Shown here piece after piece: positions 28,201 to 36,044 of a stretch of 37,372 bases of DNA. Source of the stretch: Planctomycetota bacterium (lineage in GTDB: Bacteria; Planctomycetota; Phycisphaerae; WQYP01); contig JAJZVR010000006.1 in the NCBI GenBank assembly GCA_021847065.1, forward strand, positions 1-37,372, in the 5' to 3' direction. The notes beneath the pieces were generated by a model. That model was not told the DNA's origin. It saw only the letters and a program-made list of their open reading frames with translations, and did no database searches. Made by a program: the position numbers and the translations under genes. Within the stretch, counting starts at the first letter, position 1. Every line of letters starts with the position of its first letter.

Positions 28201-29071
28201 CGGTTGCCTGCCCGGAGCCTCCATTCGCCGTGGTTCCGTTGGAATTGATCTCCCAGTTCATTAAGCCTTGGGCATTACCGCTTTGCGCGTCCATATGCAA
28301 TTGGGCGTAACCCCAGAGTTGGTTAAAAGTGCTTTGATCGCCCATATACGCCGAAAGCAGCATGCCATAGCCTATACCTTCCGAGACGGTATTACTCCCA
28401 CCTACTCGCAGATAGCCATCTGCCCCGGCACTTGTGATGTTGTTGGCTTTCCAGAGATTGTATTCGGAAACCAGAGCGCTGAGTCCAGCGGATTTGCTCG
28501 GTGCCACCATTGATCCGTAGGCATAGGGACTGATCGCATATAACTGGCTTTGCGGAATTATTTCCTGGGCAGTGGAAGCGCTCGACCATGAAAGCTGTAT
28601 GAGAGAGTTTCCAGTGTTCTGGAAATATTCCAAGATGAGATCATATTGTTGCCCGGCAGCGAGATTGATCGTGCCGCTGTCCTGCGTTGAGGAGTGGTTG
28701 CTCCAATCATTAATTAATTCACTGCCATTGACCCACATCCGTACGCCGTCGTCGCTTTGAGTGTAAAAGGTGTACGTTTGGCTGTATTGAGCCTCCACTT
28801 GCCCAGTCCATTCAACGGAGAATTGTGTGGAGGGGACGCCGGGCGCGGGCGAAGCTCCGCTCCAACTAAAATTAACAGTAGCGTCTGTGCGCGTCACCAC
28901 CGGAGATGTAAGATTCATGCTGTTGTAATAGGTGCCGGTCAGGCCTGTCCCTGAAAGCAGAAGACGCGGCTCCAAAACCTCGAAGCATGGCGATACCCGT
29001 TGCGGACGCCGTGGCTGACGCTTTTCCCCAGATTTCCTCAATCCAGCAAGACGCGTGAAAATATTCCTCAT
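25283..29071 (-). CDS. Giant exported GH8 endoglucanase with PA14 domain and four C-terminal repeats
   Basis: Start at 29071 (MRNIFTRLAG), with AGGAG seven bases upstream; 1262 residues. The N-terminus has basic residues and then FEVLEPRLLLSG (30-41), the planctomycete export-associated motif. PA14 domain about 42-175 (TGTYYNS, FYTQSDDGVRMWVNG). GH8 catalytic domain about 180-525: proton donor Glu231 in VSEGIGYGM, ATDADQDMAFALIVADKRW fitting the GH8 signature (Asp291 and Asp293), and YRYDATRMAW (Asp413). Then four repeats of about 180 residues, each with a (D/N)GIT..., GNxDGxGxSYSA, AxGQxIxLP and TGxFTxxYxDG...DW pattern. GH8 enzymes cut beta-1,4-glucan, chitosan or xylan. The repeats probably bind carbohydrate or form a stalk. 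A promoter with an overlapping half-palindrome precedes it. Confidence 0.92.
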   Translation of the reverse strand: MRNIFTRLAGLRKSGEKRQPRRPQRVSPCFEVLEPRLLLSGTGLTGTYYNSMNLTSPVVTRTDATVNFSWSGASPAPGVPSTQFSVEWTGQVEAQYSQTYTFYTQSDDGVRMWVNGSELINDWSNHSSTQDSGTINLAAGQQYDLILEYFQNTGNSLIQLSWSSASTAQEIIPQSQLYAISPYAYGSMVAPSKSAGLSALVSEYNLWKANNITSAGADGYLRVGGSNTVSEGIGYGMLLSAYMGDQSTFNQLWGYAQLHMDAQSGNAQGLMNWEINSNGTTANGGSGQATDADQDMAFALIVADKRWGGYGQQARAMINRIMALDVEPNTYVLKPGWWGGSSVTDPSYFNPAYYHVFAQFTGDNRWNLVLAETLKIIANIDANSAANSTGLLPDWSTAAGTPASGYDYNYRYDATRMAWRLSVDAAWYGDPQALSQVQKLQAFFQQIGAPNIVDGYQLNGSVIGQYHNDAFVAPAACTMAFTTNTSVQNSFWNENLKIFQGDYYNGALAVLGTLFTSGYMINPLSLGFASTAPLQNSSTATEINIAPYYNLDGITNNNNTAPGNLDGAGNSYSASLLGSSIQYNNGAYAIGAPGQNNVVTASGQTITLPQWQVQNVTILATAVNGAQTGTFTITYTDGSQQTFSPAITDWSTGWNSADPSVAALMPYRNAPSGQQYANVYLYGYTFNVATTKAISSITLHNNPDIKVVSMDVLTLPSLDIGSSFINNGTTSNGLAATHVSLANSFNLNGITSDNATSLGNIDGYGDSYSANALGSMVYYNGASFDLGSPGADNVIEAKGQSIAMPNGNYSNLVFLATGVNGLQSGAFTVHYSDGSTQQFNETLTDWSVGASSTGDAVVSDMAYRNAQSGQQYANWFLYAVDLQVNPSKVVTSVTMPANGNIVVLALDAYAVSPQVNLGGVFNVQGITSDSAPGTGNIDGFGNSYSANTLGSSVSVNGARYTFGSIGGNNVVAATGQTIALPGGQYSSLTLIGTAVNGSQSGQFTVTYSDQSTSTITQAFADWIATGNEAQQAPVMQMSYHNGSSGQINSMPFLYVYTLMLNSTKNAVSLTLPDNSNIKILAIDTHAAPLSVNLSGSYNLNGITADNNTKSGNLDGYGDSYSANLLGTNLLFNQANYSIGAAGANNVVQAGGQTIALPSGSFTSITLLVAAVNGAQTGNFTINYADGTTETISQTVDDWTQGPVSGTDSVAATMPYRNTQSGQQSGTVYLYALTIPLDTSKPISGITLPNNSNIEVLAMDLFS

Positions 29072-29176
29072 GGATAGACTCCTCAAAAAATACCTTACTT
29101 AACTACTACTGAACCGTCTACAGAATAGCGGACTATATAATTTGCTAAACAACTGCCACCATACTTTTTCAAGTTC

Positions 29177-29205
29177 ATTTTAATATGAAAAATTTCAAAT
29201 GTCAA
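29177..29205 (-). promoter_or_regulatory. Sigma-70-like promoter of the GH8 gene
   Basis: On the minus strand TTGACA (29205-29200), a 17-base spacer, then TAAAAT (29182-29177), about 105 bases before the start codon. The spacer contains GAAATTTTTC, resembling the GAAAT/ATTTC sites seen before other enzymes of the locus, a position where a repressor would block RNA polymerase. Confidence 0.6.
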
Positions 29206-29740
29206 GAGAATTATTCACATAGCAGCTGTGACGAATTGCCCTGCGGGTTCTCCGGCGAGCCGGCGTCGCGGTGCAGAGGGCAGTCACTGGGGCGCAGCAG
29301 ACCGCTGCTCGTCGGGATAGGACACGCGAGTTCAACGAGGGACGAACGAAGCGGATTCGGTTTGGTTTGCGACGCATGATGTAACGCGGGCCTTGGTCGG
29401 GGAGCACTTCCGCGAGTTTCCTCCGTTATGTGCCGCAGGTGCGTCTTGGTTTCGTTCACCGTCAGTTTTAGCTTCCCCATCATGCTCCGCATTTCCGCCA
29501 TCGCCGTTTCGGCTCTGGATCGGCAGCAGATCACGAAGTCGTCCGGATAGTTGACAATGTACGCCCCCAGCCGCCGCCGGTGGCCCAGCTTCCGCCATAG
29601 GCATGGGCTAGTACGTCTTTCCGGTACACCTTGTCATACAACGCATGGAACCGCTGCGTGGGAGAATCCTTCGCTTTGGCATGCAACGTCGCCTGCAGCT
29701 TCTGAACACGGTATGGAGTTGTTAGACTCATTTCTGGCCA
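29200..29740 (-). pseudogene. Group II intron reverse transcriptase/maturase remnant
   Basis: From 29731 downward the minus strand encodes MSLTTPYRVQKLQATLHAKAKD, then RFHALYDKVYRKDVLAHAY, the usual N-terminus of intron-encoded proteins. At about 29565 it jumps, in another frame, to LGAYIVNYPDDFVICCRSRAE, then MGKLKLTVNETKT, part of the palm domain. The YADD catalytic box is changed to YPDD and roughly 200 residues between the two blocks are missing, so it is inactive. After HITEET the text is degenerate. 29741-29970 has the look of intron leader sequence (it ends in AGGAG before the ATG), but ribozyme domains were not verified and no domain V was found at the 3' side. Nothing supported was seen in 29971-30056. 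Confidence 0.8.
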
Positions 29741-30056
29741 ATCTCCTTACATTGCGGCCTGTCAGCTCGCCGATCGCCTTACGCGACCTTTCCATCGAGA
29801 GCTTCGGCAGCTTCGTTACCTCCGCTACCTCCCTGTGAATAGAAATCCCCCATGCCGTTGTGTCTCTTCTGGGAAAATCTTTTCGGTTGTCGGCTCCGCC
29901 GCCTTGTGCCAATCCGCGAAAGAAGTTTATCCCGTGCGCGCCGGGATGGATCACCCCCATCGTTTTACTCATTATTCATCACTCATCTTGTTCATTATGC
30001 GCCAGCGCTCCCCTGTTTACACCCACTCTTTACGAGCCATGTCATTTGGCCCATAC

Positions 30057-30085
30057 TTGACTTATGTATTAAAAGTATCTACAAT
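30057..30085 (+). promoter_or_regulatory. Sigma-70-like promoter upstream of the DUF1328 gene
   Basis: TTGACT, a 17-base spacer and TACAAT, with a second TATAAT-like box close behind (30090-30095). It would give a leader of about 190 bases before the gene at 30283. Confidence 0.5.
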
Positions 30086-30282
30086 CGTTTATAATAATCC
30101 GGACGTGGGTAATAAATGTGTGTTGATGGAAAGACAAGTGCATTGGCACGGCGACGATGTGATTGGTGTGACGCCTGTTTAGTGCTCACATCAGCTTTTG
30201 GGCGCAACAGGGCAATGCGGTTAAATTGATGCCGGGGTGGAAAATAACAGTGCGTGTCGAAGTTTTTTAAGGAGTCATGAAA

Positions 30283-30447
30283 ATGCTTTACTGGGCGGTC
30301 ATATTTTTGATTGTGGCGATTATCGCCGGGGCATTTGGTTTCCTGGGTGTTGCCGGGCTGGCCACGGAAATTGCCAAAATTCTTTTTGTGGTTTTTTTGA
30401 TCATTTTTGTTATCTCCCTTATTGGCGGTTTTCGCGGCAAACGGTAA
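30283..30447 (+). CDS. DUF1328 small membrane protein (YtjA-like)
   Basis: A 54-residue protein, [16 protein letters not shown] followed by [18 protein letters not shown], then a second hydrophobic stretch, ending GGFRGKR. It matches the two-helix DUF1328 family in length and in the MLYW opening. AAGGAG (30269-30274) lies eight bases before this ATG and only two before the ATG at 30277, so 30283 is chosen. Function unknown; relatives are often found with stress-response genes. It is followed 63 bases later by another small membrane protein gene. Confidence 0.85.
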   Translation: MLYWAVIFLIVAIIAGAFGFLGVAGLATEIAKILFVVFLIIFVISLIGGFRGKR

Positions 30448-30510
30448 CGCCGAAACGCATAAGTGGGGTATTCGGTTGTTTTAACAACCGGTTTTACCGG
30501 AGTAGTGGCT

Positions 30511-30723
30511 ATGAATTCTCAACGTATTGTCGGAATTGTTTTGTTAATTATTGGTGTGGCCCTGCTGGTGGCCGGCCTTCATGCCTCGCACTCGCTGGCG
30601 GATCGGACGCATGATCTGATTTTTGGGCGGTATACCAAGATGACCGCTTTGTATATTTTCGGTGGTATTGCCCTGGGTATTGCGGGACTGTTAATGACGA
30701 TTTTTTCGTCACGCAGAAATTAA
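30511..30723 (+). CDS. DUF3185-like small membrane protein
   Basis: A 70-residue protein starting MNSQRIVGIVLLIIGVALLVAG, with GGAG eight bases upstream of the ATG at 30511. It has two membrane helices (about 6-23 and 45-66) separated by a short polar loop with an HASHSLADR segment, in the pattern of DUF3185 proteins, and ends FSSRRN. The longer frame from 30463 is not supported by a ribosome binding site. It probably shares a transcript with the DUF1328 gene. Role unknown. Confidence 0.72.
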   Translation: MNSQRIVGIVLLIIGVALLVAGLHASHSLADRTHDLIFGRYTKMTALYIFGGIALGIAGLLMTIFSSRRN

Positions 30724-30808
30724 GTCGGCCTGCCTCACGCAGCGGAAGATGTGTGATCCCCACAGGCTTATGGAGCCGATGATCGTCAGCCACCGTAAAG
30801 CAGCGGAT

Positions 30809-31129
30809 TTATTCAACAACCACAGCGGTGCCGTAGCACAGCACTTCCGATGAACCGCTTTGCCCCCCAAGGTCAGCGGCGTCATATTGCACGCCTACCA
30901 CCGCGTTGGCTCCCATTTCCGCCGCTTGTTGGGCCATAATTTCAAAAGCTTCATTGCGGGCATGCTCGCACATTACGATATAGCTGTGGTTGCGACCTCC
31001 GACAATGGATTTCAAGCCGCCCAAAAAACCCTGACCAATGGTGGGAGTGCGAACGACAATTCCCCGCACCAGCCCTTTGTATTCAATAATTCTGTGTCCG
31101 TCGATGCTGTTGGTTGTGGTAATAATCAT
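30809..31129 (-). CDS. YbjQ/UPF0145-family protein
   Basis: A 106-residue protein. The true start is the ATG at 31129 (MIITTTNSIDGHRIIEY); the long upstream extension of the frame is not family-like. It shows the full YbjQ pattern: GLVRGIVVRTPTIGQGFLGG, SIVGGRNHSYI, ARNEAFEIMAQQAAEMGANAVVGVQYD and a C-terminal VLCYGTAVVV. The family forms pentamers and is often called heavy-metal-binding, though its role is unsettled. It converges with the DUF3185 gene. Confidence 0.9.
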   Translation of the reverse strand: MIITTTNSIDGHRIIEYKGLVRGIVVRTPTIGQGFLGGLKSIVGGRNHSYIVMCEHARNEAFEIMAQQAAEMGANAVVGVQYDAADLGGQSGSSEVLCYGTAVVVE

Positions 31130-31268
31130 AAATGCACCGTAATCCTTTAAGTTCGCATCGAGATGTGGATGTGCTCCCGATGTAAAACCACCACAGATAC
31201 TAACGTATAAAGTGCATTTAACGCAACAATTTTCGGTTATTTCAACAAGCGACAAGCGGGAGGCGTTG

Positions 31269-32183
31269 TTATTCCCGTGCTGCCCGGCGGAGTTTAACCG
31301 GTGCGGCCAAGGTTCGACCAGACGGAGCATGGATGCCCAGCGCGGCAATGGCGTCATTTTGGACAATATTGCGTAATACTTCACGCGGAATGATCGGCAA
31401 GGGCGAACCCATGGCAAATTGATTGATGTTATAAAGCGTGTCAATACATTCCGCGGCGCTGGAAAATGGAAAATCACTGCCAAACAGCAGGCGGCTGGTA
31501 ACCTGCATCTGATAGGCGCGCAATAAGGCATCCCATGCGATCCACGGTCGCCGCAGCAGTCCGGCTATTCCGGCAAATACGTTGCTGTGCTTGGCTAAAA
31601 GGGTCAAGGTTTCGTCGACCCATGGGTAGCCGATATGGCTGATAACCAATTTAAGATCCGGGAAACTACGGGCTATTTCATCCAGCAGCAGGGGACGGGC
31701 ATATTCCAAGCGGGTATGGGCGGAAAGATAAGGTCCGCTGGAGAAGATAACAGGTAGTTTTAATGCCACCGCGGCTTCGTAAATGCGCATGGCCTGCGTG
31801 TCGCAGGGGTGGAAATCCTGGGCGGCGGGGGAAATGACCAGTCCCTTGAGGAACGCGCTGCGTCCGATTTCGGCCACGTGCGCCAGGGCCTCCGGTTCCG
31901 TCGGATCAAGACCGGCAAAGCCGATCATTTGATCAGCATGTTCGCTGCAGTAATCTATAATAAGATCATTGGGGATAAACGCACCAAGATAACGGCTCTT
32001 AAAGCCCAAAACGAAGCAGCGTTGAACCGGTTCACAGGCCAGCCAATGTGACGCGGTATCAGCCTTGGGCAGCAGGCGGATTTGTTCATGGCCAAAGCGC
32101 GTGGGTTGGGCAATGCGATTAATGGCTTCGCGGCCAAGCTGTTCCGGGCTTTGCCAGATGCTGGTATGACAATCAATAATCAT
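31269..32183 (-). CDS. Amidohydrolase-family (Amidohydro_2, COG2159-like) metal-dependent hydrolase
   Basis: A 304-residue TIM-barrel protein. It opens with MIIDCHTSIW, where most relatives have D-x-H-x-H, so one metal-binding His is replaced by Ser (CHTS). Other blocks: GFAGLDPTEPEAL, LKGLVISPAAQDFHP, LPVIFSSGPY, LKLVISHIGYPWVDETL (metal His) and RLLFGSDFPF (catalytic Asp). The LLFGSDFP block is characteristic of the ACMSD-like branch, which includes decarboxylases and hydrolases of small acids. The substrate is unknown. It is divergent from the M16 peptidase pair. Confidence 0.85.
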   Translation of the reverse strand: MIIDCHTSIWQSPEQLGREAINRIAQPTRFGHEQIRLLPKADTASHWLACEPVQRCFVLGFKSRYLGAFIPNDLIIDYCSEHADQMIGFAGLDPTEPEALAHVAEIGRSAFLKGLVISPAAQDFHPCDTQAMRIYEAAVALKLPVIFSSGPYLSAHTRLEYARPLLLDEIARSFPDLKLVISHIGYPWVDETLTLLAKHSNVFAGIAGLLRRPWIAWDALLRAYQMQVTSRLLFGSDFPFSSAAECIDTLYNINQFAMGSPLPIIPREVLRNIVQNDAIAALGIHAPSGRTLAAPVKLRRAARE

Positions 32184-32438
32184 TATGTCTAAAGATACTC
32201 GCTGTATGGGGGCCGGGCAAGGGTGATAGATTCACGGGTGGATGCTTTACGGAATTGTCCTGAAGGCCTAAAGTATCGCTTTAGAATCTTGCGGAGCGCG
32301 AAATTATGAACGTGAATGTGGTGGAAAAAATGGATAAACCGCCGGCGCCCTTAAAATCCGCACCGGCTTGGGCATAAGCGGCAGGCATTCTGGAAGCCTA
32401 TAGTTTGGTAGTTTGCTTGCCGCAATCAGGAGTCGCAT

Positions 32439-33710
32439 GTGTCAACAGTCAAAACCGCCGGTGGAAAAACCCGGCAGGATGTAACAACATTATCCAATGG
32501 TCTGACATTGCTCGTGGAATCAATGCCCGGCGTGCGCTCAGCGGCGATGGCGCTGCTGACGCCTATGGGAGCCGCATCCGACCCTGCCGGTGCTCTGGGA
32601 AGCGCCAACGTTCTGGCGGATTGGATAACCCGTGGTGCCGGGGAAAGAGATAACCGAGCGATAACCGATTATCTCGATTCATTGGGTGTACAAAGATCCA
32701 CAAGTGCGGAAACGGTTTTCATGCGTTTCAGTGCTTCCATGCTGGCGGATAAATTGCCGCAGGTATTGCCGGTATACGGCGATATATTGCTGCGGCCCAT
32801 GCTGCCGGAAGCCGGCTTTGGTCCCGCCCGTGACCTGGCCATGCAGCAATTGGACGCCATTGAAGATGAACCTGCGCAAAAACTCAATCTATTGATCAAG
32901 GCCCGTCACTTTGCCGAGCCGTATGGCCGACCTGTGGTGGGAAAAAAGGACCATCTCAATACGTTAACACCCGCCGCATTACGCAAAGATTTCCAAAGCC
33001 GCTGTACCGCCCGTGGTTCCATTCTCGCGGTTGCGGGCGCGGTGGAGTTTGCGGCGGTGCGGGACATGGTGGAACAGCATTTTGGCGCTTGGCAGTCAAA
33101 AGAACCGGTACAGCAGCCGGTGCGAGCGGCGGCGGGTGGCGTGTGGCATGAACAGCAGGCAAGCAATCAGGTACAGATCGGCCTGGCGTTTGATGCTATC
33201 GCGGAAACTGATCCTGACAGCATTGTGTTGCAATTGGCGATGAATATTTTAAGCGGTGGCATGGGGGCGCGGCTGTTTTCTGAAATCCGGGAAAAGCAGG
33301 GCCTGTGTTACGCCGTCAGTGCCGGATATATGAGTCTCAAACACATCGGTGCCGTTCTCGGTTATGCCGGCACGGTTCCGGAGCGCGCCCAAAAAACATT
33401 GGATTCGTTTTTGCATGAATTGCAGCGTTTCAGTTCCGGGGCCCAGCAGGATGAACTCGACCGGGCACAGGTGGGCATGAAGGCCCGCGTGATTATGAAT
33501 GGTGAAAGTTCTGCCGCCCGGGCCGGTGCCATTGCCCATGATTTTTATCATTATGGCCGCCCCCGGACCTTGGACGAATTACGCGCCCGCATTGAAAGCG
33601 TTGATCTTAAACGCCTCAATGCGTTCCTTGCGTCACATAAGGCCGGCAAATTGACGGTAGTGACCATTGGCCCGGCCCCGCTGGCGGTACCGGTGGATAT
33701 GATTGGTTAA
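32439..33710 (+). CDS. M16B peptidase-like subunit without zinc site
   Basis: A 423-residue M16-family protein. A GTG start at 32439 with AGGAG six bases before it fits; the ATG two bases earlier is out of frame. Where active M16 subunits have H-x-x-E-H, this one reads NVLADWITRGAG, so it cannot bind the catalytic zinc. It keeps the second half of the active site, the R/Y pair in FSEIREKQGLCYAVSAGY. In two-subunit M16B enzymes, related to mitochondrial processing peptidase, one partner carries the zinc and the other the R/Y motif. The zinc partner is encoded next, 76 bases downstream. Cytoplasmic; no signal peptide. Confidence 0.9.
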   Translation: MSTVKTAGGKTRQDVTTLSNGLTLLVESMPGVRSAAMALLTPMGAASDPAGALGSANVLADWITRGAGERDNRAITDYLDSLGVQRSTSAETVFMRFSASMLADKLPQVLPVYGDILLRPMLPEAGFGPARDLAMQQLDAIEDEPAQKLNLLIKARHFAEPYGRPVVGKKDHLNTLTPAALRKDFQSRCTARGSILAVAGAVEFAAVRDMVEQHFGAWQSKEPVQQPVRAAAGGVWHEQQASNQVQIGLAFDAIAETDPDSIVLQLAMNILSGGMGARLFSEIREKQGLCYAVSAGYMSLKHIGAVLGYAGTVPERAQKTLDSFLHELQRFSSGAQQDELDRAQVGMKARVIMNGESSAARAGAIAHDFYHYGRPRTLDELRARIESVDLKRLNAFLASHKAGKLTVVTIGPAPLAVPVDMIG

Positions 33711-33786
33711 TGACAATGCAGGCACGGATCGGCAGACGTCCCCTGGGCGTTGCGGCCCGGCCGTATAAATCCCGGAGAGTTTTTAC

Positions 33787-35010
33787 ATGGTAACATTCAA
33801 ACACACACAATTAAAAAATGGCATGGATATCGTGGCTGAAATAAACCCCGAAGCGCAAAGCGTGGCCATCGGATTTATGGTTAAAACCGGTGCCCGTGAT
33901 GAATCCGGCGAAGTTTACGGGGTATCACATTTCCTGGAACACATGATGTTCAAAGGCACATCCCGCCGTTCCAGTGCGGATGTAAACCGTGAGTTTGATG
34001 CCATGGGCGCACGTAACAATGCGTTTACCAGCAATGAAGTCACCTGTTACTGGGCCCATATTCTGCCGGAATTTTTGCCCGCGGCGCTGGATCTGCTGGC
34101 TGATATGATGCGCCCGGCTCTGCGCGGTGACGATTTTAATATGGAAAAGAAAGTTATTCTTGAGGAGATCGCGCTGTATCTGGATCGCCCGGGGCATGTG
34201 CTTTATGAGGCGGTTATGGAAGATCATTTCCGCAATCATCCCCTGGCGCATTCGGTGTTGGGTACCAAAGAGTCCATTACCGCGTTAACCCGCGATCAGA
34301 TGCAAACCTATTTTGACGCCCGATACGGTCCCGGCAATATGGTACTGGCCGTGGCCGGCAAGATGGATTTTGACGAATTGGTGCGATTGTCGGAGCAAAA
34401 ATGTGGCCAATGGAAACATCTGGATGTGCATCGGCAATATCCGGTGGCGGAAATTAAGGGTGGCATAAGGCATATTACCGATTCCAAGCTTAAACGCCAT
34501 TACGTTGCCATGATTTGCCCCGGCCCTTCCGCACAACATGATGGGCGCTATGCCGCACAGGTGCTTTCGGACGTGATTGGTGATCATGACGGATCGCGCT
34601 TTTACTGGGCGCTGGTTGAGCCGGGATTGGCGGATGAAGCGGACTTTTCATTTTACCCGCACGATGGCACGGGCAGCTTTTTTGCCTATGCCTCCTGCGA
34701 TCCGGCACGCTCACAGCAGGTGGCGGAAATATTACGTGGTGAATTACAAAAAATCGCCGATCATGGCCTGACCGATCAGGAAATTTCCCGCAGTAAAAAC
34801 AAAATCGCCACCGCCGCGGTATTGCAGGGCGAATTGCCGCTGGGCCGCATGCGCAATATCTGCTCGCGCTGGATTTACAATCAGGAATACAAAACCCTGG
34901 AAGAAGATTTGCAACTGCTGGAAGGCGTCAACGCGGCGGCCATTAAGAAAGTCATCCACGAATTTCCGTTCAACCCAATTACCACAACCACGCTGGGGCC
35001 AGCGGCGTGA
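33787..35010 (+). CDS. M16B zinc peptidase, catalytic subunit
   Basis: A 407-residue protein with GGAGAG six bases before the ATG. It has the full zinc motif HFLEH (His48, Glu51, His52) within GVSHFLEHMMFKGTSRRS and the downstream Glu ligand in KKVILEEIALY (about residue 127). The family blocks DAMGARNNAFTSNEVTCYW and RDQMQTYFDARYGPGNMVLAVAG are present. In its own second half the position of the R/Y motif reads GSRFYWALVEPGLADEADFSFY, without the usual R-E-K-x-G-L-x-Y, so it appears to depend on the upstream partner for substrate binding. Likely a cytoplasmic heterodimeric peptidase of unknown substrate. Confidence 0.92.
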   Translation: MVTFKHTQLKNGMDIVAEINPEAQSVAIGFMVKTGARDESGEVYGVSHFLEHMMFKGTSRRSSADVNREFDAMGARNNAFTSNEVTCYWAHILPEFLPAALDLLADMMRPALRGDDFNMEKKVILEEIALYLDRPGHVLYEAVMEDHFRNHPLAHSVLGTKESITALTRDQMQTYFDARYGPGNMVLAVAGKMDFDELVRLSEQKCGQWKHLDVHRQYPVAEIKGGIRHITDSKLKRHYVAMICPGPSAQHDGRYAAQVLSDVIGDHDGSRFYWALVEPGLADEADFSFYPHDGTGSFFAYASCDPARSQQVAEILRGELQKIADHGLTDQEISRSKNKIATAAVLQGELPLGRMRNICSRWIYNQEYKTLEEDLQLLEGVNAAAIKKVIHEFPFNPITTTTLGPAA

Positions 35011-35264
35011 CGACGGTCCCACCAAAAAATTTACACCATGTTGTCATGATCAGAAACGCGGTTCCGTGCCCCCTTTAATCCTTGGAGGCACAAGGAAATT
35101 GTCATTCTTGCCGCTGCAGAGACACCTCCCCAAACAGTCATGTTATCCGCATAGCCATCTTCGAGGACTTCCGAAATCGGTGCCAAAATCTCCAAGCTGG
35201 CTACATTTTCCGAACCGACCCCTTAGCACCACCGTCGGGTTTCGATTACTTGGTCACTCGCCCA

Positions 35265-35879
35265 TCAGGCCTTGGGCTTACCATTTTTCTTCACGAGGGA
35301 ATAAAGCCCGATTGCAGCGGCGATCAGAAATAATATCGATGCTGCGGAAAGCAACGGACTTAATACGCAGCCGACCACCGATGGGCTTCCCCAAATTTGT
35401 TGAAGCCCTCCACCAAAGCCTGCAATTCCAAGAATAACGCTGCCAGCGAAGAAAAATAGTGTCATTCCACCGATTGATTGCGCGCGTCGGGTTGCTTCTT
35501 TGTGCTCTGGAAGCATCACTGTGCCATCATCTCTGGCCCTGGCGAGCATCACCGAATCTGGAATGGGAAGGCCATTGGTGTAGCAATACATGAGCTCCAC
35601 GGCTTGGGAGGCCACCTCAACGAAAATCAGGGCGATGCCAGTCGCGATAGCCAACTCGTCGCCCCACACCACTCGGAACAATCCCGGCGCGACCAAGTAG
35701 TGGGTTCCGTGCGAATTGAGGTAGTAGCTGCCATTATTAACCGGCGTGCCCAGCGCGACGCCGAAACCGTGCCGAAATGTCAGAAGCACGTCGAGAGATC
35801 CACCCAAAAGCACCGCCAACACGCCCAATCCGGCTCCAATTTGAATGATCCGTCGGAGGAAGTTTATCACTGACAACAT
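35265..35879 (-). CDS. Unrecognised four-helix membrane protein
   Basis: A 204-residue protein, GGAG five bases before the ATG. Four predicted membrane segments: about 11-33 (IIQIGAGLGVLAVLLGGSLDVLL), 75-98, 134-154 and 168-196, with a polar loop rich in Tyr and His between the first two. It ends VKKNGKPKA. I do not recognise the family. It is convergent with the M16 pair and divergent from the ATPase gene. The gap 35011-35264 holds nothing that I can support. Confidence 0.7.
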   Translation of the reverse strand: MLSVINFLRRIIQIGAGLGVLAVLLGGSLDVLLTFRHGFGVALGTPVNNGSYYLNSHGTHYLVAPGLFRVVWGDELAIATGIALIFVEVASQAVELMYCYTNGLPIPDSVMLARARDDGTVMLPEHKEATRRAQSIGGMTLFFFAGSVILGIAGFGGGLQQIWGSPSVVGCVLSPLLSAASILFLIAAAIGLYSLVKKNGKPKA

Positions 35880-36044
35880 ATTTGCTCCGAGGTTTGGCCA
35901 GCAGCCGATTGTCCGCCGCGACTGAGAAATAAAATGAAGATTCTATGCCCCAGCGGAAAGAACGCAACTGCTTGATACTGCTTGTTGACTATTCCATTTC
36001 ACGGGAGTTGCGTTAAAATCACCTTTAGAATTGCTAGGTGAGAA

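Noticed and set aside
25283-29071. The four protein repeats as a DNA tandem repeat
   Set aside because: Similarity is at protein level; the nucleotide copies have diverged too far to call a DNA repeat.
29634-29972. Minus-strand ORF of 112 codons upstream of the intron protein
   Set aside because: Looks like non-coding intron leader sequence read through the maturase start, not a protein.
30809-31531. Full 240-codon frame for the YbjQ-like protein
   Set aside because: The upstream 134 codons are not family-like; the family N-terminus begins exactly at the ATG at 31129.
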